From assembly GCF_003589595.1 (NCBI RefSeq), contig NW_020654289.1, positions 4,045,762 through 4,109,761 of the forward strand: a stretch of DNA of 64,000 nucleotides, given 5' to 3'. Position 1 is the stretch's first letter, and each line of letters starts with the position of its first letter. Positions 53,961 through 64,000 of this stretch are shown one piece after another. The DNA comes from Hyposmocoma kahamanoa (taxonomy: Eukaryota; Arthropoda; Insecta; Lepidoptera; Cosmopterigidae). The notes under the pieces were generated by a model. The model saw nothing but the letters and a program-made list of their open reading frames with translations, was not told the origin of the DNA and did no database searches. The position numbers were made by a program, and so were the translations under genes.

Positions 53961-54179
53961 TTTAAGTCTATTCAACAGGACAACGAAGCTAACATCGTGC
54001 AAGCGAATTAACTTAGATTGAATTCATATAAATTGGTAAGTGATTAGTTTTTAATTTTCCATATTCTTATTATTTTTGTACAAAACCCAACCAAATTAAA
54101 TTTTTAGTAATATATCAATGAAGCAGTGGCGGTTTTTAGCAATATCATTGATTCTGATATCAATAGAAACACATCCCCG

Positions 54180-54478
54180 GTAGCGGTGAGCCGTACCAAA
54201 TATAATTTAAAGCCATGGATTACCTCAGGCTCATCAAAGGCCAAAAGAACAGAGACCCGACAGACAAAATAGCTCAACTAGTATACAAAAGATACCGCAA
54301 CTATTTGAACGGCCTCCTTTTCAGATTAAACACGAGTTACGAAAATCAGCTTTTAAAATCCAAGAAGAAAAAACAATGGAATGCCTTTTTCCATTGCTTT
54401 TTCTTCTTAAGGCAAAGCCTCGATTACTATCAGCACCGATGTCGCGAAAACTCACACATTCTTAATTTGAAAGACTAA
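54180..54478 (+). mobile_element. CR1/jockey-type LINE fragment (endonuclease-RT linker)
   Basis: A frame with KYNLKPWIT shifts into LIKGQKNRDPTDKIAQLVYK and RYRNYLNGLLFRLNTSYENQ. This resembles the linker between the endonuclease and RT domains in CR1/jockey LINEs (KPWIT...RD...YKRYRN). It ends in lysine-rich sequence and a stop at 54478. Domains on either side are missing. Confidence 0.6.
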
Positions 54479-55039
54479 TCTTGATAATTGATAAAATCTA
54501 GATATTGATTGGTCGTAGTTTCAAATAAAAAAAATAACAAATTCTGGATTGTAAATATAATTTAAATTTTGCCCTGTTGGCATATCGTAGAAAGTTTAAT
54601 ACCATCAATACCTATTAATACAAGTTACGACGTTTTCATATTATATTGAAATTTCAAACAATGTGCTTCCATCTAGCGGTTCATTGCTGAACGACGACTA
54701 ATTGGAGTTATTCATTTAGTTCTCTCTTGTTTAAACAAGAAGCGACCATATTGCAGGGGTATAAACTTTAGCTTCGTTTCTTGTAACAAAAAGAAATATT
54801 TAGATATACAGAAAATTTAAAAAAAAGACTTTCCGATGATATGAAATACCACCACGGGTGATGTTTTTGGTGCGGCCATCATTTTTGCACTCCAAAACAG
54901 CACATTAAGGCATTTTTCTATGATTTTAAAGAAATTGCACGAAAGAATCACACAACCATACCATACAAAGCGAAAATGGCGGAATGAGCTCAGATAGGTG
55001 TTTTGATATCTACAGTTTGCATGCGTCCGACGCTAATTA
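54479..55039. other. Noncoding stretch
   Basis: Includes the small palindrome TTGTTTAAACAA near 54727. No gene or family member is seen. Confidence 0.45.
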
Positions 55040-55380
55040 ACCACTTCTACTGTATAATTATTAATACAAAGATCGAACACACAGAAAAAACACTCAGAAA
55101 AAATTCCTTCGATCCGGTCGGATACGAACCGACGTCTTCTTGCATACCGTGTCAGACGCTTTACCAACTAAGCCACGGAACGAACCAACGGACCTCACGA
55201 ATTTTTCTATGTGCTTGCGTCGTGTCTTTGTAGGTACTTGGTCTTTCAACGACTTTTTAGATCCGACCGGATCGAAGGATTTTTTTTTCTGAGTGTTTTT
55301 TCTGAGTGTTCGATCTTTGTATTAATAATTATATCAAACTAGTGGAGTAATTTCACAAAAAATAATTGAATATCAATTCA
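55040..55380 (-). mobile_element. SINE E, copy 4 (inverted pair)
   Basis: A minus-strand unit with B box (on the minus strand TCGGTTCGTATCCGACC) and A box (GTGGCTTAGTTGGTAAAGCG) ends near 55250. It is followed directly by a plus-strand piece with GATCCGACCGGATCGAAGGA and the TTCGATCTTTGTATTAATAA tail. The same head-to-head layout occurs at 15105-15560. Confidence 0.78.
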
Positions 55381-55904
55381 ATAAAAATTTAATTCACTTC
55401 TACTGTATTTATTGTTCTGTGATTGAGACAATAAACGATTTATTATTATTATTATTATTATCTAAATATTACGTGAATCTGTACTAAGTACAGATTTAAT
55501 AAATACGTAATATTCCGAGTAAACACAAAAATCCAAAGGAATATATCTAAAAATTATTAATATTCGGTTGATAACGATCGAGAAGACTTCCATTTACTTC
55601 TAGCCACCTTTTCTGCCTTATACTTCATTAAGCACTTCTCATAGTAGAGGATCATTTTGTGTGCATGTTGCCCGACCTTAATAATTTATGTGGGCATGCA
55701 GATACTAGGTATGTGCTGAATTTTTTTTATTAATAAATTGAATATTATGTAAATTTGCCGCAGTAACGTATGCAAATTGCCTCGCCGCACAATATGTTCT
55801 ATGTAATAACGTAATACACCATTGTTTAAAAATATACGAATTGCTGGAAGTACACTTCTGTATATTTTAAAATGCTCAATATTCGCTAATGGACTACTGT
55901 TAAA
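55381..55904. other. LINE tail and AT-rich sequence
   Basis: It starts with a LINE-type 3' tail (AGACAATAAACGATTTATTA, then TTA units to 55461). The rest is AT-rich with no gene seen. Confidence 0.5.
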
Positions 55905-56462
55905 TAATAGTAGGTCAAGTAATTGTTACATAATGAAAGGCATCAAAATACAAGTGTGGGTTAAAAACATCACACGGGTGTTTTAATGCCTATTTATGTA
56001 CAGTTACATACACTGCTTTATCTACACACATATTATAATCTCTCTGTGATGTGTTCAGGAACCGTATGTTACGACTGGCGAAATGGCGGAAAATAAAAAC
56101 TTTTCTCACGCGTGTCACACAACCGTAGTTTTTATTTCATAGACAAACTAGAATCGGCCCCAACTATCATATCGTTCAATATCAAGTAACGTGTGAAATT
56201 GTCAAAATTGTTTGCTATTAATATTTCATTTCGAATAAAACTTCATCTCGACTGATATTAGAATTGAGGTCAAATCAAATTGTTTTGTTTTTCAGAGATG
56301 TTCGAAATTTGAATAAATAATAACATCGAATTCGATGTTATTATGAAACAATAATAACATTTTCACAGGTAAGAAATTTGTTCTAGCAAAACAGTTGACC
56401 TTTATGCTGGTCGTAATTTGCGGTTTTTGAACACACTATAGAGAGTTTATGATATGTGTGTA
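55905..56462 (+). repeat. Block G2, copy III
   Basis: It matches copies I and II (TGTTACATAATGAAAGGCAT, GATGTGTTCAGGAACCGTAT, ATCGAATTCGATGTTATTAT) and ends GATATGTGTGTAGAT, as does copy I. Confidence 0.68.
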
Positions 56463-57030
56463 GATTGCTGCTGAGCATTTGCGAGGCGTATGTAAAAACT
56501 CATGGCCTTAGGTACAATGTAAATAAAAGCGAGTTTTTAATTTTAAAGGCGACTGTGAATACCCCAGAGAAGTCTCGTAGGGTTTCGCATTTTAGGTACC
56601 TCGGGCATTGGGTGACGGAGAGTCTGTCTGACGACATTGACATTGACAGGGACCGCAGGACGTTGGCAGTAAGGTGCAACATGTTGGCCCGCAGGTTTGC
56701 ACGTTGTATTAGAACCTTAAAGCTCACGCTTTTTAAAGCACTTTGCTAATCTTTTTACACGTGCATCTTGTGGGTCAAATATACACAGAAAGCGTATCGC
56801 GCCCTGTGCGTCCAGTACAATGACGCTCTCAGAATGCTGTTGGGGTTGCCGCGCTACTATAGCGCTTAGGGAATGTTTATCGAGGCGCGAGTGGACTGTT
56901 TTAGTGCCACTTTGCGGAACCAGGTAGCGTACCTAATGCACAGAAAGCGGGGCAGCGCCAATGGCCTTCTTCGTACAGTGGTCGATAGGAACGATGGGCC
57001 AATATTATATCAATGGGTACACGTCAATGT
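56456..57030 (+). mobile_element. CR1-type LINE reverse transcriptase C-terminal remnant
   Basis: The frame reads HGLRYNVNKSEFLILKA, SHFRYLGHWVTESLSDDIDI, RDRRTLAVRCNMLARRFARC and LKLTLFKALC, then a stop. It continues as SFYTCILWVKYTQKAYRALC, VQYNDALRMLLGLPRYYSA, stop, GMFIEARVDCF. FRYLGHWVT matches the post-catalytic RT motif. The element is interrupted by the polyT start of the next LINE at 57039. Confidence 0.85.
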
Positions 57031-57038
57031 CTAAAGGA

Positions 57039-57866
57039 TTTTTTTTTTTTTTTTTTTTATACAAAAGGCATACAAAAATACATAATACAATTTCTCGCCA
57101 AACTGCGAAAGCAGTTTGTTGGCAAGGATACACTCACAATCTCGAGACTATAGCATACCTACTTACTACGTTTAACAAAATCAATGTACTTACTTAAGCT
57201 AAATTTAAATGGCTACTAAAAGAGAAGATTTTAACTTTTTCTTTAAAATGAATTTAGATAATATATCACGGTCTCTCAAAAAACCAAATTTATTAAATAA
57301 AATGGGCAAGAAATACCTAATTTTGTTCTTTTACCATAGTAATTATTTACTTTTGGACATACATATTTACTTTCACGGACTCTCCTGGTATTATATTTAT
57401 TCATTACTTTAATTTTAAATTCGGTTTTATAATAATTTTCAATAGCGGCTAAATATTGAACTTTGGCTTTTACATGAAGTATTTTACAGTGAGAGAACAG
57501 TTTGTCATAGTCTCCTTTACAGTTATTTTTGGTTTTACGACTTACTAAATATTTTAAAAATCTTACTTGCAGGGTTTTCACGTCGCTGAGGTATGAATCG
57601 AAGGTTCGGCCATAGCAACTCAAACCGTAGCTTAGCAAGGAGTCAACTAATGCGTAATACACTATACGCAAACTACGTTTATTTAACAGGGATTTTATGT
57701 GATAAAATTTGTTCAAAAGTGTTCTAAGCTTCGAACATACCTCACCGACGTGTATTTTCCAGTTAAATCTATTGTCAATATGCAGACCCAAGTACTTAAA
57801 CGTGTCAATAAATTGCAACCTAGCACAGCTACAGGTAAATACGATTCTCCCCCCGGCATCCGGCAT
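57039..57866 (-). mobile_element. LINE with polyA tail (minus strand), RT C-terminal part
   Basis: A T20 run at 57039-57058 is the polyA tail of a minus-strand LINE. An open frame of 196 codons (57276-57866) encodes IDTFKYLGLHIDNRFNWKIH, KLRTLLNKFYHIKSLLNKRS and RIVYYALVDSLLSYGLSCYG, then a downstream segment ending near 57276. This is the RT thumb and C terminus of a CR1/jockey-type element. The intact tail and long open frame make it the freshest LINE insertion here. It lies inside the preceding LINE remnant. Confidence 0.85.
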
Positions 57867-58400
57867 TTATGTTAACATAGTTTGTAAGTATTTTGTTGCT
57901 AACACTATATGGATATTTTGTCCAAAATAAAGATTTTAATTTTGAATACACTGGTTTACAATATTCGGAAGAAAAAATGGCCATCGCTGTTCAAAGACAA
58001 AGACAAAAAAATATCAGGATTGTCACATCAATTATTAAAATATTTCCTATCCATTTTACTTTATCAAATATTATATTCTGCATTGAATAACTACAATTGG
58101 CTGATTATACCAGTCCCTTTTACTTTTTGCAACACTTTTCTGCTTAGTAATTAAGTAAATTTTTAAGATTTTAGCCTTATTATTTCTTTTTTATTGTACT
58201 GATTTTATTTGTACTACTCCGTCAAAAGAAAATCTTCAAATATTTTATTAATAGAAACGTCCATACATATTTTATGTATCATAACTTATAATAATGTCCG
58301 TTTCTTCATCAAATTGTCAATAAGCCTGTCTTTTCCCAACTCTGGGGTTATTTGTTTACATATCTATTAAACTCCCTCCACATGACCTCTTCTGCTCTAT
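57867..58400. other. AT-rich stretch without recognised feature
   Basis: Chance frames only. Sequence just right of 57866 may be decayed upstream RT of the minus-strand LINE, but I cannot align it. Confidence 0.4.
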
Positions 58401-58985
58401 GTGTGTCTTTGCTCACCATGGTCAATGTTGCTCAGTCACTGCCTTACTGTTTGGAGTGGTGCAACAAAAACAACTATGATTAAATTGGAAAGAGCGCAGA
58501 GGTCAGTCCTTAAAGTAATGTTTAAAAAACAGTACCGTTACCCAACTTCACTCTTATACGCCGACACATCAGTGCTCTCAGTAAGACAGCTTTACGTACT
58601 ACAAGTAATCTTGGTGAAGTATATGTTTTTAAAATATGATCCTACTATCTTTCGGAAGCGCAGAAATAACTATTTTTGCCCACACAGGCAACATAGGACC
58701 ACTTTGGCTGGAAGATACTTCCGCGTACTAAGCTCGCGCTTATATAACACCTCGAACAGTGCAATCAATATCTACTCTCGTTCCCGTTATGAGGTCAAGA
58801 AAAGGGTAACAAATGGGCTAAAAAGTCTTGACTATACCAAAGAGTCACTGTTAAAATGATCTCTCAAACTATGAACTTATTACAAATATCAAATCAATTT
58901 ATTTCAATTCAATATACTTCAATTAAATTAAATTCTATTCTATTTTCATATACATAAATAATGAATTCACCTTCATCTTCTTCAT
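58401..58985 (+). mobile_element. CR1/jockey-type LINE, C-terminal remnant 3
   Basis: The frame 58401-58856 encodes LSHCLTVWSGATKTTMIKLE, RAQRSVLKVMFKKQYRYPTS and VLSVRQLYVLQVILVKYMFL, then RRNNYFCPHR and a terminal basic part. It is homologous to the remnant at 42960-43700 but better preserved, with one open frame to the natural stop. RT and endonuclease are missing. Confidence 0.85.
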
Positions 58986-59204
58986 ATACTGTTAAGATGC
59001 CTCCGGTTGTCCTTGTCAGCAGTGCTGGCGCCTGTGACCTAAGTATCTTTAGCTTTGTCGCCTGTAAGGTCAAGGGATTTTATATAAGTAAGTACAACAG
59101 AAAATGATAAACAACATCATGCGTGCAACTATACTTTAATGACATGGTATTTGAGGATACACGGGGATTGAACAACAAAGACGACCGAGTATGGCAATAA
59201 ATGG
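58986..59204 (+). repeat. Block G1, copy V (partial)
   Basis: AGTGCTGGCGCCTGTGACCT, AGGTCAAGGGATTTTATA and GGATACACGGGGATTGAACA match the distal part of block G1. Confidence 0.55.
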
Positions 59205-59955
59205 AGTCAAAGTCAAAGTCACAATAAAATTTTTACACTTAAAACGTCATTTTTTTTTAACTATTGCATGTTCACTACGCACACCTCTCTGAGAAGAACG
59301 AGCAAGAAACTCTAGGGATTGTTCTTTTCAATAAAACTTAAATGCTATGGAAAATACACTTTGAATCATAATTGTGTGGAATCTAGACTCTTGTTGTCTT
59401 TCCATACTTCTTTATCTAAAACATAGTCTTAAATTTTGTAATATGACTTTTCAACTAAAATACTTTTAATGTAACTTTTAAACTTAGGAAATGATAATCT
59501 TAATATATGCTCGGGAATCTTATTGTAAAAACGTATACAGTTCCCCATAAGAGAGTCGTTTACCTTAGTTAAACGAAATCGTGGTACCATGAGTTTGGAC
59601 TTAATTCTAAGGTTTACTTTATGGATATCTTCTTTCTTAATGAAATTATGTATATTTTAACGGGCATACAAAATATTTGAGTAAATGTATTGCGATGCCG
59701 CAGTCATGATACCAGTCTCCTTAAACTTTTCTCTGAGAGAAACCCGAGAACTTAAACGGTATACAGAACGTCGCAGAGTCGCTCGTTTTTGCAACACTAA
59801 TATGATTTGTATATCTACCGCTTTACCCCACATGAGAATCCCGTAGGACATTATACTATGGAAGTAACTAAAGTAAACTAGTCTAGCAGTAGCAACATCG
59901 GTAAGCTCACGTATTCTACAGACTGCGTATGCAGCAGAGCTTAATCTGCTAGCTA
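59205..59955 (-). mobile_element. Non-LTR retrotransposon C-terminal remnant (second type)
   Basis: On the minus strand: SKRLSSAAYAVCRIRELTDV, ATARLVYFSYFHSIMSYGIL with MWGKAVDIQIILVLQKRA, EKFKETGIMTAASQYIYSNI, stop, then LRIKSKLMVPRFRLTKVNDS, LMGNCIRFYNKIPEHILRLS and FKSYIKSILVEKSYYKI. SYGILMWG and LQK are RT C-terminal landmarks. Two in-frame stops break it. A T run near 59250 may mark the tail. Confidence 0.8.
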
Positions 59956-60200
59956 AGGAAGTTGTTGGAAGGAGTTGAGTATATGATACCTTTTATCGCG
60001 CAGGCACCTGTGACCTGGCATTTTAGCTTTGGCCCCTGTTCGGTTGTAGGTTCTTATGAAAGTCAATACAAAACGACATCGTGGCGATTAATAATTATGC
60101 GACGACTAAATATCGTCGGCCTTTTGTTGAAAGTCGAAAACGCCATTACAAAAACAGTTTTTAAGAAGAGCATAGTTTAGGTCTTAACGACTGTTTTAAA
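59956..60200 (+). repeat. Block G1, copy VI (partial)
   Basis: GATACCTTTTATCGCGCAGG, CACCTGTGACCTGGC and TTAGCTTTGGCCCCTG match the distal part of block G1. The rest is decayed. Confidence 0.5.
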
Positions 60201-60297
60201 ATATTTACAACCTGTTTTGAAATTCAATGTTGGTTTTAATTAAGTTTAAGTTATTTTAGCGAATTTAGCAAATTTTCTCCGCGTGTTCTTATTTTAT

Positions 60298-60680
60298 TAA
60301 CCGACTTCAAAAAAGGGAGCATGTTATACTCGTACTTTTCGCTGTATGTCTATTTTATGTATGTTTTCCGATTTCCCCGTCAATTGTAGACCTATTTTGA
60401 AAATTCATTTTTGTTTGAAAGAGTGCACTCTCGTGGTGGTCCCTGTTACCAACGATGCTGTTCCGGGTTCGTTTCGGCCATCACAAATAAAAAAAATATT
60501 TTCCTTAAATAAAAAACGACTTTTCATTGGACAATATATGTAATCAACAATTCACCGTCATCATGACGACCAGAAAATAAAAAATGTAAAATGTACAAAG
60601 GAGTCCGTAATAGTCCCAGAAGAAGTCAAAATCTGATAAGCAAACTTTTGATATCTGTTTTTTTTTAATGAAAAGTTACA
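60298..60680 (+). repeat. Repeat H, copy 2 (both parts)
   Basis: It begins AACCGACTTCAAAAAAGGGA and continues with TTTGTTTGAAAGAGTGCACT, TGTAATCAACAATTCACCGT and AAAATGTACAAAGGAGTCCG. It links the two parts seen at 47456 and 48561, which there are separated by block J. Confidence 0.6.
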
Positions 60681-60910
60681 ATTAATCGTATTAATTTACG
60701 CCGCGCGGACTGAGAGATGCAAGGGGCGACCGCTAGCGTTGAAGCACCTCCCCTTAATACCGGGTACAGTTGAGACAGATTGTTCAGTGGCGAAGTCTCG
60801 ATTATGCACTTACCTAAACTCACATACCTGGCATGATCATCCATTTTCTGCACAAGTTATGAGTTAGCAGGATGCACCTGCGCTCTACGTCGCTTTGTTA
60901 ATTAAAACGT

Positions 60911-60945
60911 GAAAATAGCGAAGGAGTACCTGCTTCGCTATTTTC
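60911..60945. repeat. Perfect 13-bp hairpin
   Basis: GAAAATAGCGAAG (60911-60923) is followed by a 9-base loop and CTTCGCTATTTTC (60933-60945). It has no U-run typical of bacterial terminators, and its role is unknown. Confidence 0.8.
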
Positions 60946-61261
60946 TCGTCATCCTCTCGACAAACTTTGTGAATTTTACTTCGACAATATTATTTTTAAC
61001 ATTTTCGTGTGATATTTATTAACATTTTGCATATGCCACAAGTTACACCTGCAAAGAATTTAAAGGTTCTACTATCGATGTTAGTCGATAACTTTTTATG
61101 CTTAAATTTAATAATGAAATTTCACTCTCGGGGGTAGAATTTTGAAATGTCGTAAGGGACATTTTCCCGTACGACAAAATATCCCGTACATTAAAATTTC
61201 ACTTACAACATTTTGAAATTCGACATATCAACAAAGTGAGTACTTTCTATCGACGGTGGAA
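60946..61261. other. AT-rich stretch with short repeated words
   Basis: Contains repeated ATTTTGAAAT/GTCGTAAGG words that resume right of the SINE at 61500-61560, so the SINE has inserted into an unidentified repeat. No gene. Confidence 0.4.
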
Positions 61262-61499
61262 ATTTATATAATAATAATAATAACGCACACACTCAACATA
61301 ACCCCGCACTAGGGAAACCCTGTGTCGTGGGTGCCATGGACACACACATAGACAACCACAAATTACACCCAAACTCACGAGAGAAATAAATGTAGGTCAT
61401 ACAAATATTTCGCCCGGCCCGCGAATCGAACCTGGGACCTCTGCGTGGCAGTCCGGCATGCTAACCGTTCGGCCACGGAGGCAGTTAATTTGAAATGTC
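61262..61499 (-). mobile_element. SINE S, copy 3 (full length)
   Basis: On the minus strand it begins GCCTCCGTGGCCGAACGGTT (A box TGGCCGAACGG) with the B box AGGTTCGATTCGCG. The body carries TTGTATGACCTACATTTATT, TTTGGGTGTAATTTGTGGTT and ACAGGGTTTCCCTAGTG, and the tail is (TTA)n. This is a textbook tRNA-derived SINE. Confidence 0.9.
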
Positions 61500-61756
61500 T
61501 GAAGTTACATTATGTCATAAAGAACATTTTGTCGTAAGGGAAAAAGAGAAATCAATTAAATTTCCACTATTGATATACGTAATTTGTTTCATACACTTCG
61601 TATTCTTTTGATAACACATGTGATAAAAAGCCTTTTTGGTATCCAAGGATCACATGTCTTTATCATACCAAGGGTATATGATATTAAAGTTTAGTAAAGG
61701 AAATTGGATAAATATCATAAAGGAAAAACTTCAACGAGACGAATTGAGAGCTCTTT

Positions 61757-61911
61757 AGAATAATAATAATAACACAGCACACACTCAACATCTCTAGAGA
61801 AACCCTAAAATAAATGTAGCCAAACAAATATTTCTCCCGGCCCGGGAATCGAACCTGGGACCTCTGAGTGGCAGTCCGGCATGGTAACCGTACGGCCGGG
61901 GAGGCAGTTAA
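61757..61911 (-). mobile_element. SINE S, copy 4 (internally deleted)
   Basis: The head is intact (A and B boxes; GGTTCGATTCCCGGGCCGGG on the minus strand). The middle of the body is deleted between TACATTTATTTTAGGG and the tail. Confidence 0.88.
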
Positions 61912-61924
61912 ATATAGAAGTGTA

Positions 61925-62395
61925 AAGGAGGGAGGTTCTTTCGTCCGTTGGATGAGGTTACCAAAACTAGCTAAGTGAAACTCCAAGTGGTTCAGAAAAT
62001 TTTTATTTTTCACCTTGTATGTCGCCAATACAATTTTACCCTATATGCGGAAGGTCCGGGCAGTTGTTCCCAAGAAGGGACTCACTCCTGGAAACCGTTC
62101 CGCGAGATGAGGTTTTTTCACCCTATATGAGCGTACGAAATATCAGAAGATCCTGGTAGCAGTTCCCAAGAAGGGACTCAACTCCTGGTGCCTTACTGAG
62201 CTCTCTGTATTCTCAGATTCCTCTTCACATTAACACAATTGTGTTCAAGTAGTCACCATTCGAGAGAAAATCTTAACACCGCGATTCAGAAATAATACCA
62301 AATGGGTCAATGCCATCTAGCGGATTCTTAGAGAACTAAAAGTGAACAATCTGGCTTAAGGCCGTCTATTACATCAAGTAGGTTTGTTACAGAAG
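61925..62395 (-). repeat. Block J, copy 2 (uninterrupted)
   Basis: An inverted copy of 47573-48560 without the MITE F insertion. It contains the internal near-duplication CAAGAAGGGACTCA at about 62071 and 62168, also present in copy 1, so the unit itself has an old tandem repeat. Confidence 0.75.
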
Positions 62396-62412
62396 GTATT
62401 TTTTTATATTTA

Positions 62413-62690
62413 TAATATCAAGTGACGGGTTGAGCAAGTCGTGCGCCTGATGATATAGTTATAACGACACGCCTGTTCATAACATAAGATCTGAGAGGCA
62501 CTACCACTGCGTCCGTCAATCTGAGACATAAGTCAACAAGTCCCATGTGCCTGTAATTTCACCAGCACCCTTAACCTTTAAAACCAGAACGCAATAAAGC
62601 TCATATTACTGCTTGGCGGCAGAAATGAGGAAGGTGGCAATGCTACCCTGGACGAACTCTTTCACAAGTTGTAAGTAAGTAGTTCGAAAC
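62413..62690 (+). repeat. Repeat A, copy 16
   Basis: From TATAATATCAAGTGACGGGT to GGACGAACTCTTTCACAAGT, with the left arm of the hairpin deleted (ATAACATAAGATCTGAGAGG). Confidence 0.85.
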
Positions 62691-62964
62691 GTTGTCTATT
62701 ACCTGTGTAAGTAATAAAGTATTTAGAACTATTTTCATTATATAAATATTTCACAATAAGCAGCCAGGTAATGCCCGATAAAATTCTTCATTACGGTTTG
62801 TTTACATTTAATTAACTACCTAAAGAAAAATGGCGGGCTTCTGAAGTTACAACTACAGTCTTTTCAGTTCAGTCTTCAAAGGTTAGTTTTTATTTTAAGT
62901 ATATTATGAAGGAAGTACGAAGAACAAATTATGAATTCAAAGTTTTTGTTTAAAGGGACAATAA

Positions 62965-63048
62965 TGGATTTAAGTGAAAGTGAAGACATAAATATTGACT
63001 CCCGACGCTTAAAAGACTATTTAGAAATCCCAAACTACGTTATTTAAG
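62965..63048 (+). other. Short open frame of unknown status
   Basis: An ATG in good context (ACAATAATGG) opens 27 codons, MDLSESEDINIDSRRLKDYL and so on, then stops. It is acidic and not recognised. It lies about 300 bp from a divergent candidate exon and could be part of a divergent gene pair or of an element. Evidence is weak. Confidence 0.2.
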
Positions 63049-63219
63049 AGAATGTGAAAACATAGGTAATGTATTAAAACCACAGTGGAAAACATTTATT
63101 GAGGGTCCCGATAATTAAACGAAGACATGGCTCAAAGGAGTTGTACCCAAGCCAAAACTCTTAATAAAAAAATAACTGCCTAAATTTTTATAATATAAAT
63201 TGCACTTTGCGGGACTTAC

Positions 63220-63348
63220 AAATGCCGGTAGTATTTTTTTCATTTTACTAACCATCGAATAAGAACCACTCACACGCGAATGTTTTTTTTTCACAACAAT
63301 TTGTTGCTTACTCGGGCCCGTACCGGCTCCCCCGGATGTCGACTCCAT
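63220..63348 (-). other. Candidate minus-strand coding exon
   Basis: From an ATG at 63348 on the minus strand, 43 codons run to a consensus donor, TTT|GTAAGT, in phase 0: MESTSGGAGTGPSKQQIVVK, then KKHSRVSGSYSMVSKMKKIL and PAF. The codons for the Gly-rich start are GC-rich (GGGGGAGCCGGTACGGGC), unlike nearby noncoding DNA. I do not recognise the protein. It could be a first exon of a nested gene or part of a transposon. Confidence 0.3.
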
Positions 63349-63527
63349 CTGATTTATAGTCAGGGGCCTGTGCCCGTCTATTTTCATGAAATAGTTGTAG
63401 CTTGAAAATGGCAGTTTCAATTTATTCTGTATATTACACAGCTCGTACAATGCTATACAAACTGTACTGGATATTTGAACGCTATGTTAGTAACACAAGG
63501 TACAATTTTCAATGATAGATTTTTTTC

Positions 63528-63580
63528 ATAGCCCCGCCCTAAAGAAATCCCTGTGACGCAGGTTCCATGGACACATATAA
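63528..63580 (-). mobile_element. SINE S, copy 5 (fragment)
   Basis: AGCCCCGCCCTAAAGAAATC and CTGTGACGCAGGTTCCATGG match the distal body of SINE S in minus orientation. Confidence 0.5.
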
Positions 63581-63714
63581 AAATAAAATAAAATGAATAC
63601 TTTTTAAATAATACTTTTAAAAAAAATAAGAAACTTCAACAATCTAATTATCGTATGTGATAGTCGCCTATAAAGCGTAGGCTTCCCCTGGATCTCTCCA
63701 TTCTTCTCTTTCTC

Positions 63715-64000
63715 TCGCTTAGAGGCCCATTTAGATGGAGAGAGTTTCTCGTCTCGAAGACACGATTATCGAAAGAATATAAAAAACTTTCCTCGTCTAA
63801 ACATGCGCGGTTATCGCCCTTCCACGTGAGTGATAATCGCCTCGCCTTTGAATATTGAACGTCTCCATGTAGACAGAACTTGAAAGCAAAAATTGTATTT
63901 CGAGTTTTTGTGCCAGCCAGTCGCTACCATGAGTACAGTGCGCGAGGGTGTTTCGATTATCACTGCTTTTCTAAAACAAGAATTAATGAAACGAAAACAA
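63715..64000 (+). mobile_element. Possible PIF/Harbinger-like element, left end (cut by window)
   Basis: AGAGGCCCATTTAGATGGAG is followed by several CGATTATCG, GATAATCGC and CGTCTAAACATG words, an arrangement I associate with ends of PIF/Harbinger elements. An ATG-initiated frame starts 200 bp inside. The right end and transposase lie outside the window, so this is tentative. Confidence 0.4.
63929..64000 (+). CDS. Start of an ORF running off the window
   Basis: An ATG in good context (GCTACCATGA) opens 24 codons with no stop before the edge: MSTVREGVSIITAFLKQELM, then KRKQ. It is too short to identify. Its position inside a Harbinger-like terminus suggests the transposase gene (HARBI1-like nuclease) or its partner protein, but a host gene is possible. 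Confidence 0.4.
   Translation, partial: MSTVREGVSIITAFLKQELMKRKQ

Larger units (their letters stand above)
38617..64000 (+). other. Inferred first intron of the receptor gene
   Basis: After the GTAAGT donor no further receptor exon is recognised to the right edge. If the exon is used as inferred, its first coding intron is longer than 25 kb and consists almost wholly of the repeats listed below. This would include the possible minus-strand exon near 63.3 kb as a nested gene. It is an inference from absence. Confidence 0.5.

Noticed and set aside
60911..60945. Rho-independent terminator
   Set aside because: The host is eukaryotic and the hairpin lacks a U tract.

Overview
This window looks like AT-rich nuclear DNA from an insect, most likely a moth or butterfly. 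The evidence is one exon of an insect nicotinic acetylcholine receptor gene, plus mariner, hAT-type, Penelope, R1, RTE and CR1/jockey-type elements and tRNA-derived SINEs of kinds I know from lepidopteran genomes. Species cannot be read from the sequence. There are no bacterial genes, operons or CRISPR arrays.

The only convincing host coding sequence is one + strand exon at 38434-38616. It encodes the signal peptide and first extracellular residues of a nicotinic acetylcholine receptor alpha subunit (alpha3-like) and ends at a consensus GTAAGT donor. I did not find the next exon. Everything to the right would then be its first coding intron (more than 25 kb), and everything to the left is 5' flank or 5' UTR intron. 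Two weak candidate ORF starts lie at the right edge: a minus-strand exon at 63220-63348 and the opening codons of a possible PIF/Harbinger-type ORF at 63929.

Almost everything else is transposable-element debris in recognisable families. Repeat A is about 300 bp, with 16 copies and a conserved 15-bp hairpin. Repeat B is about 480 bp with nine copies. MITE C is about 609 bp with TA duplications and two copies. MITE D is a 228-bp to 289-bp hAT-like element with 8-bp duplications and four copies. MITE F is 460-630 bp with 8-bp duplications and four copies. There are several tRNA-derived SINE families, one of them arranged as tandem units. Three mariner relics, two Penelope-like elements with RT and GIY-YIG domains, and several palindromic Penelope-type terminal elements are present. 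At least nine 5'-truncated non-LTR retrotransposon pieces occur.

Region by region: 0-8.6 kb holds SINE, R1 and foldback pieces and MITEs C and F. At 8.6-11 kb are a long inverted repeat, MITE D and a mariner carrying a nested insertion. At 11-15.6 kb are repeat B, SINE E and an RTE piece. At 15.8-20.0 kb lies a 4.2-kb element with CACAGTG ends and a CGATG duplication, which resembles Transib and is inserted in a repeat A copy. At 20-38 kb are scattered A, B and C copies, a LINE and a second mariner. At 38.4 kb is the receptor exon. At 38.8-40.2 kb are LTR-like repeats. At 44.2-60.2 kb is a locally amplified block (G) interrupted by Penelope elements and LINEs. At 60-64 kb are SINEs, an inverted block copy and a possible Harbinger end. 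Nested insertions, target duplications and empty sites give a relative order of events at several loci.
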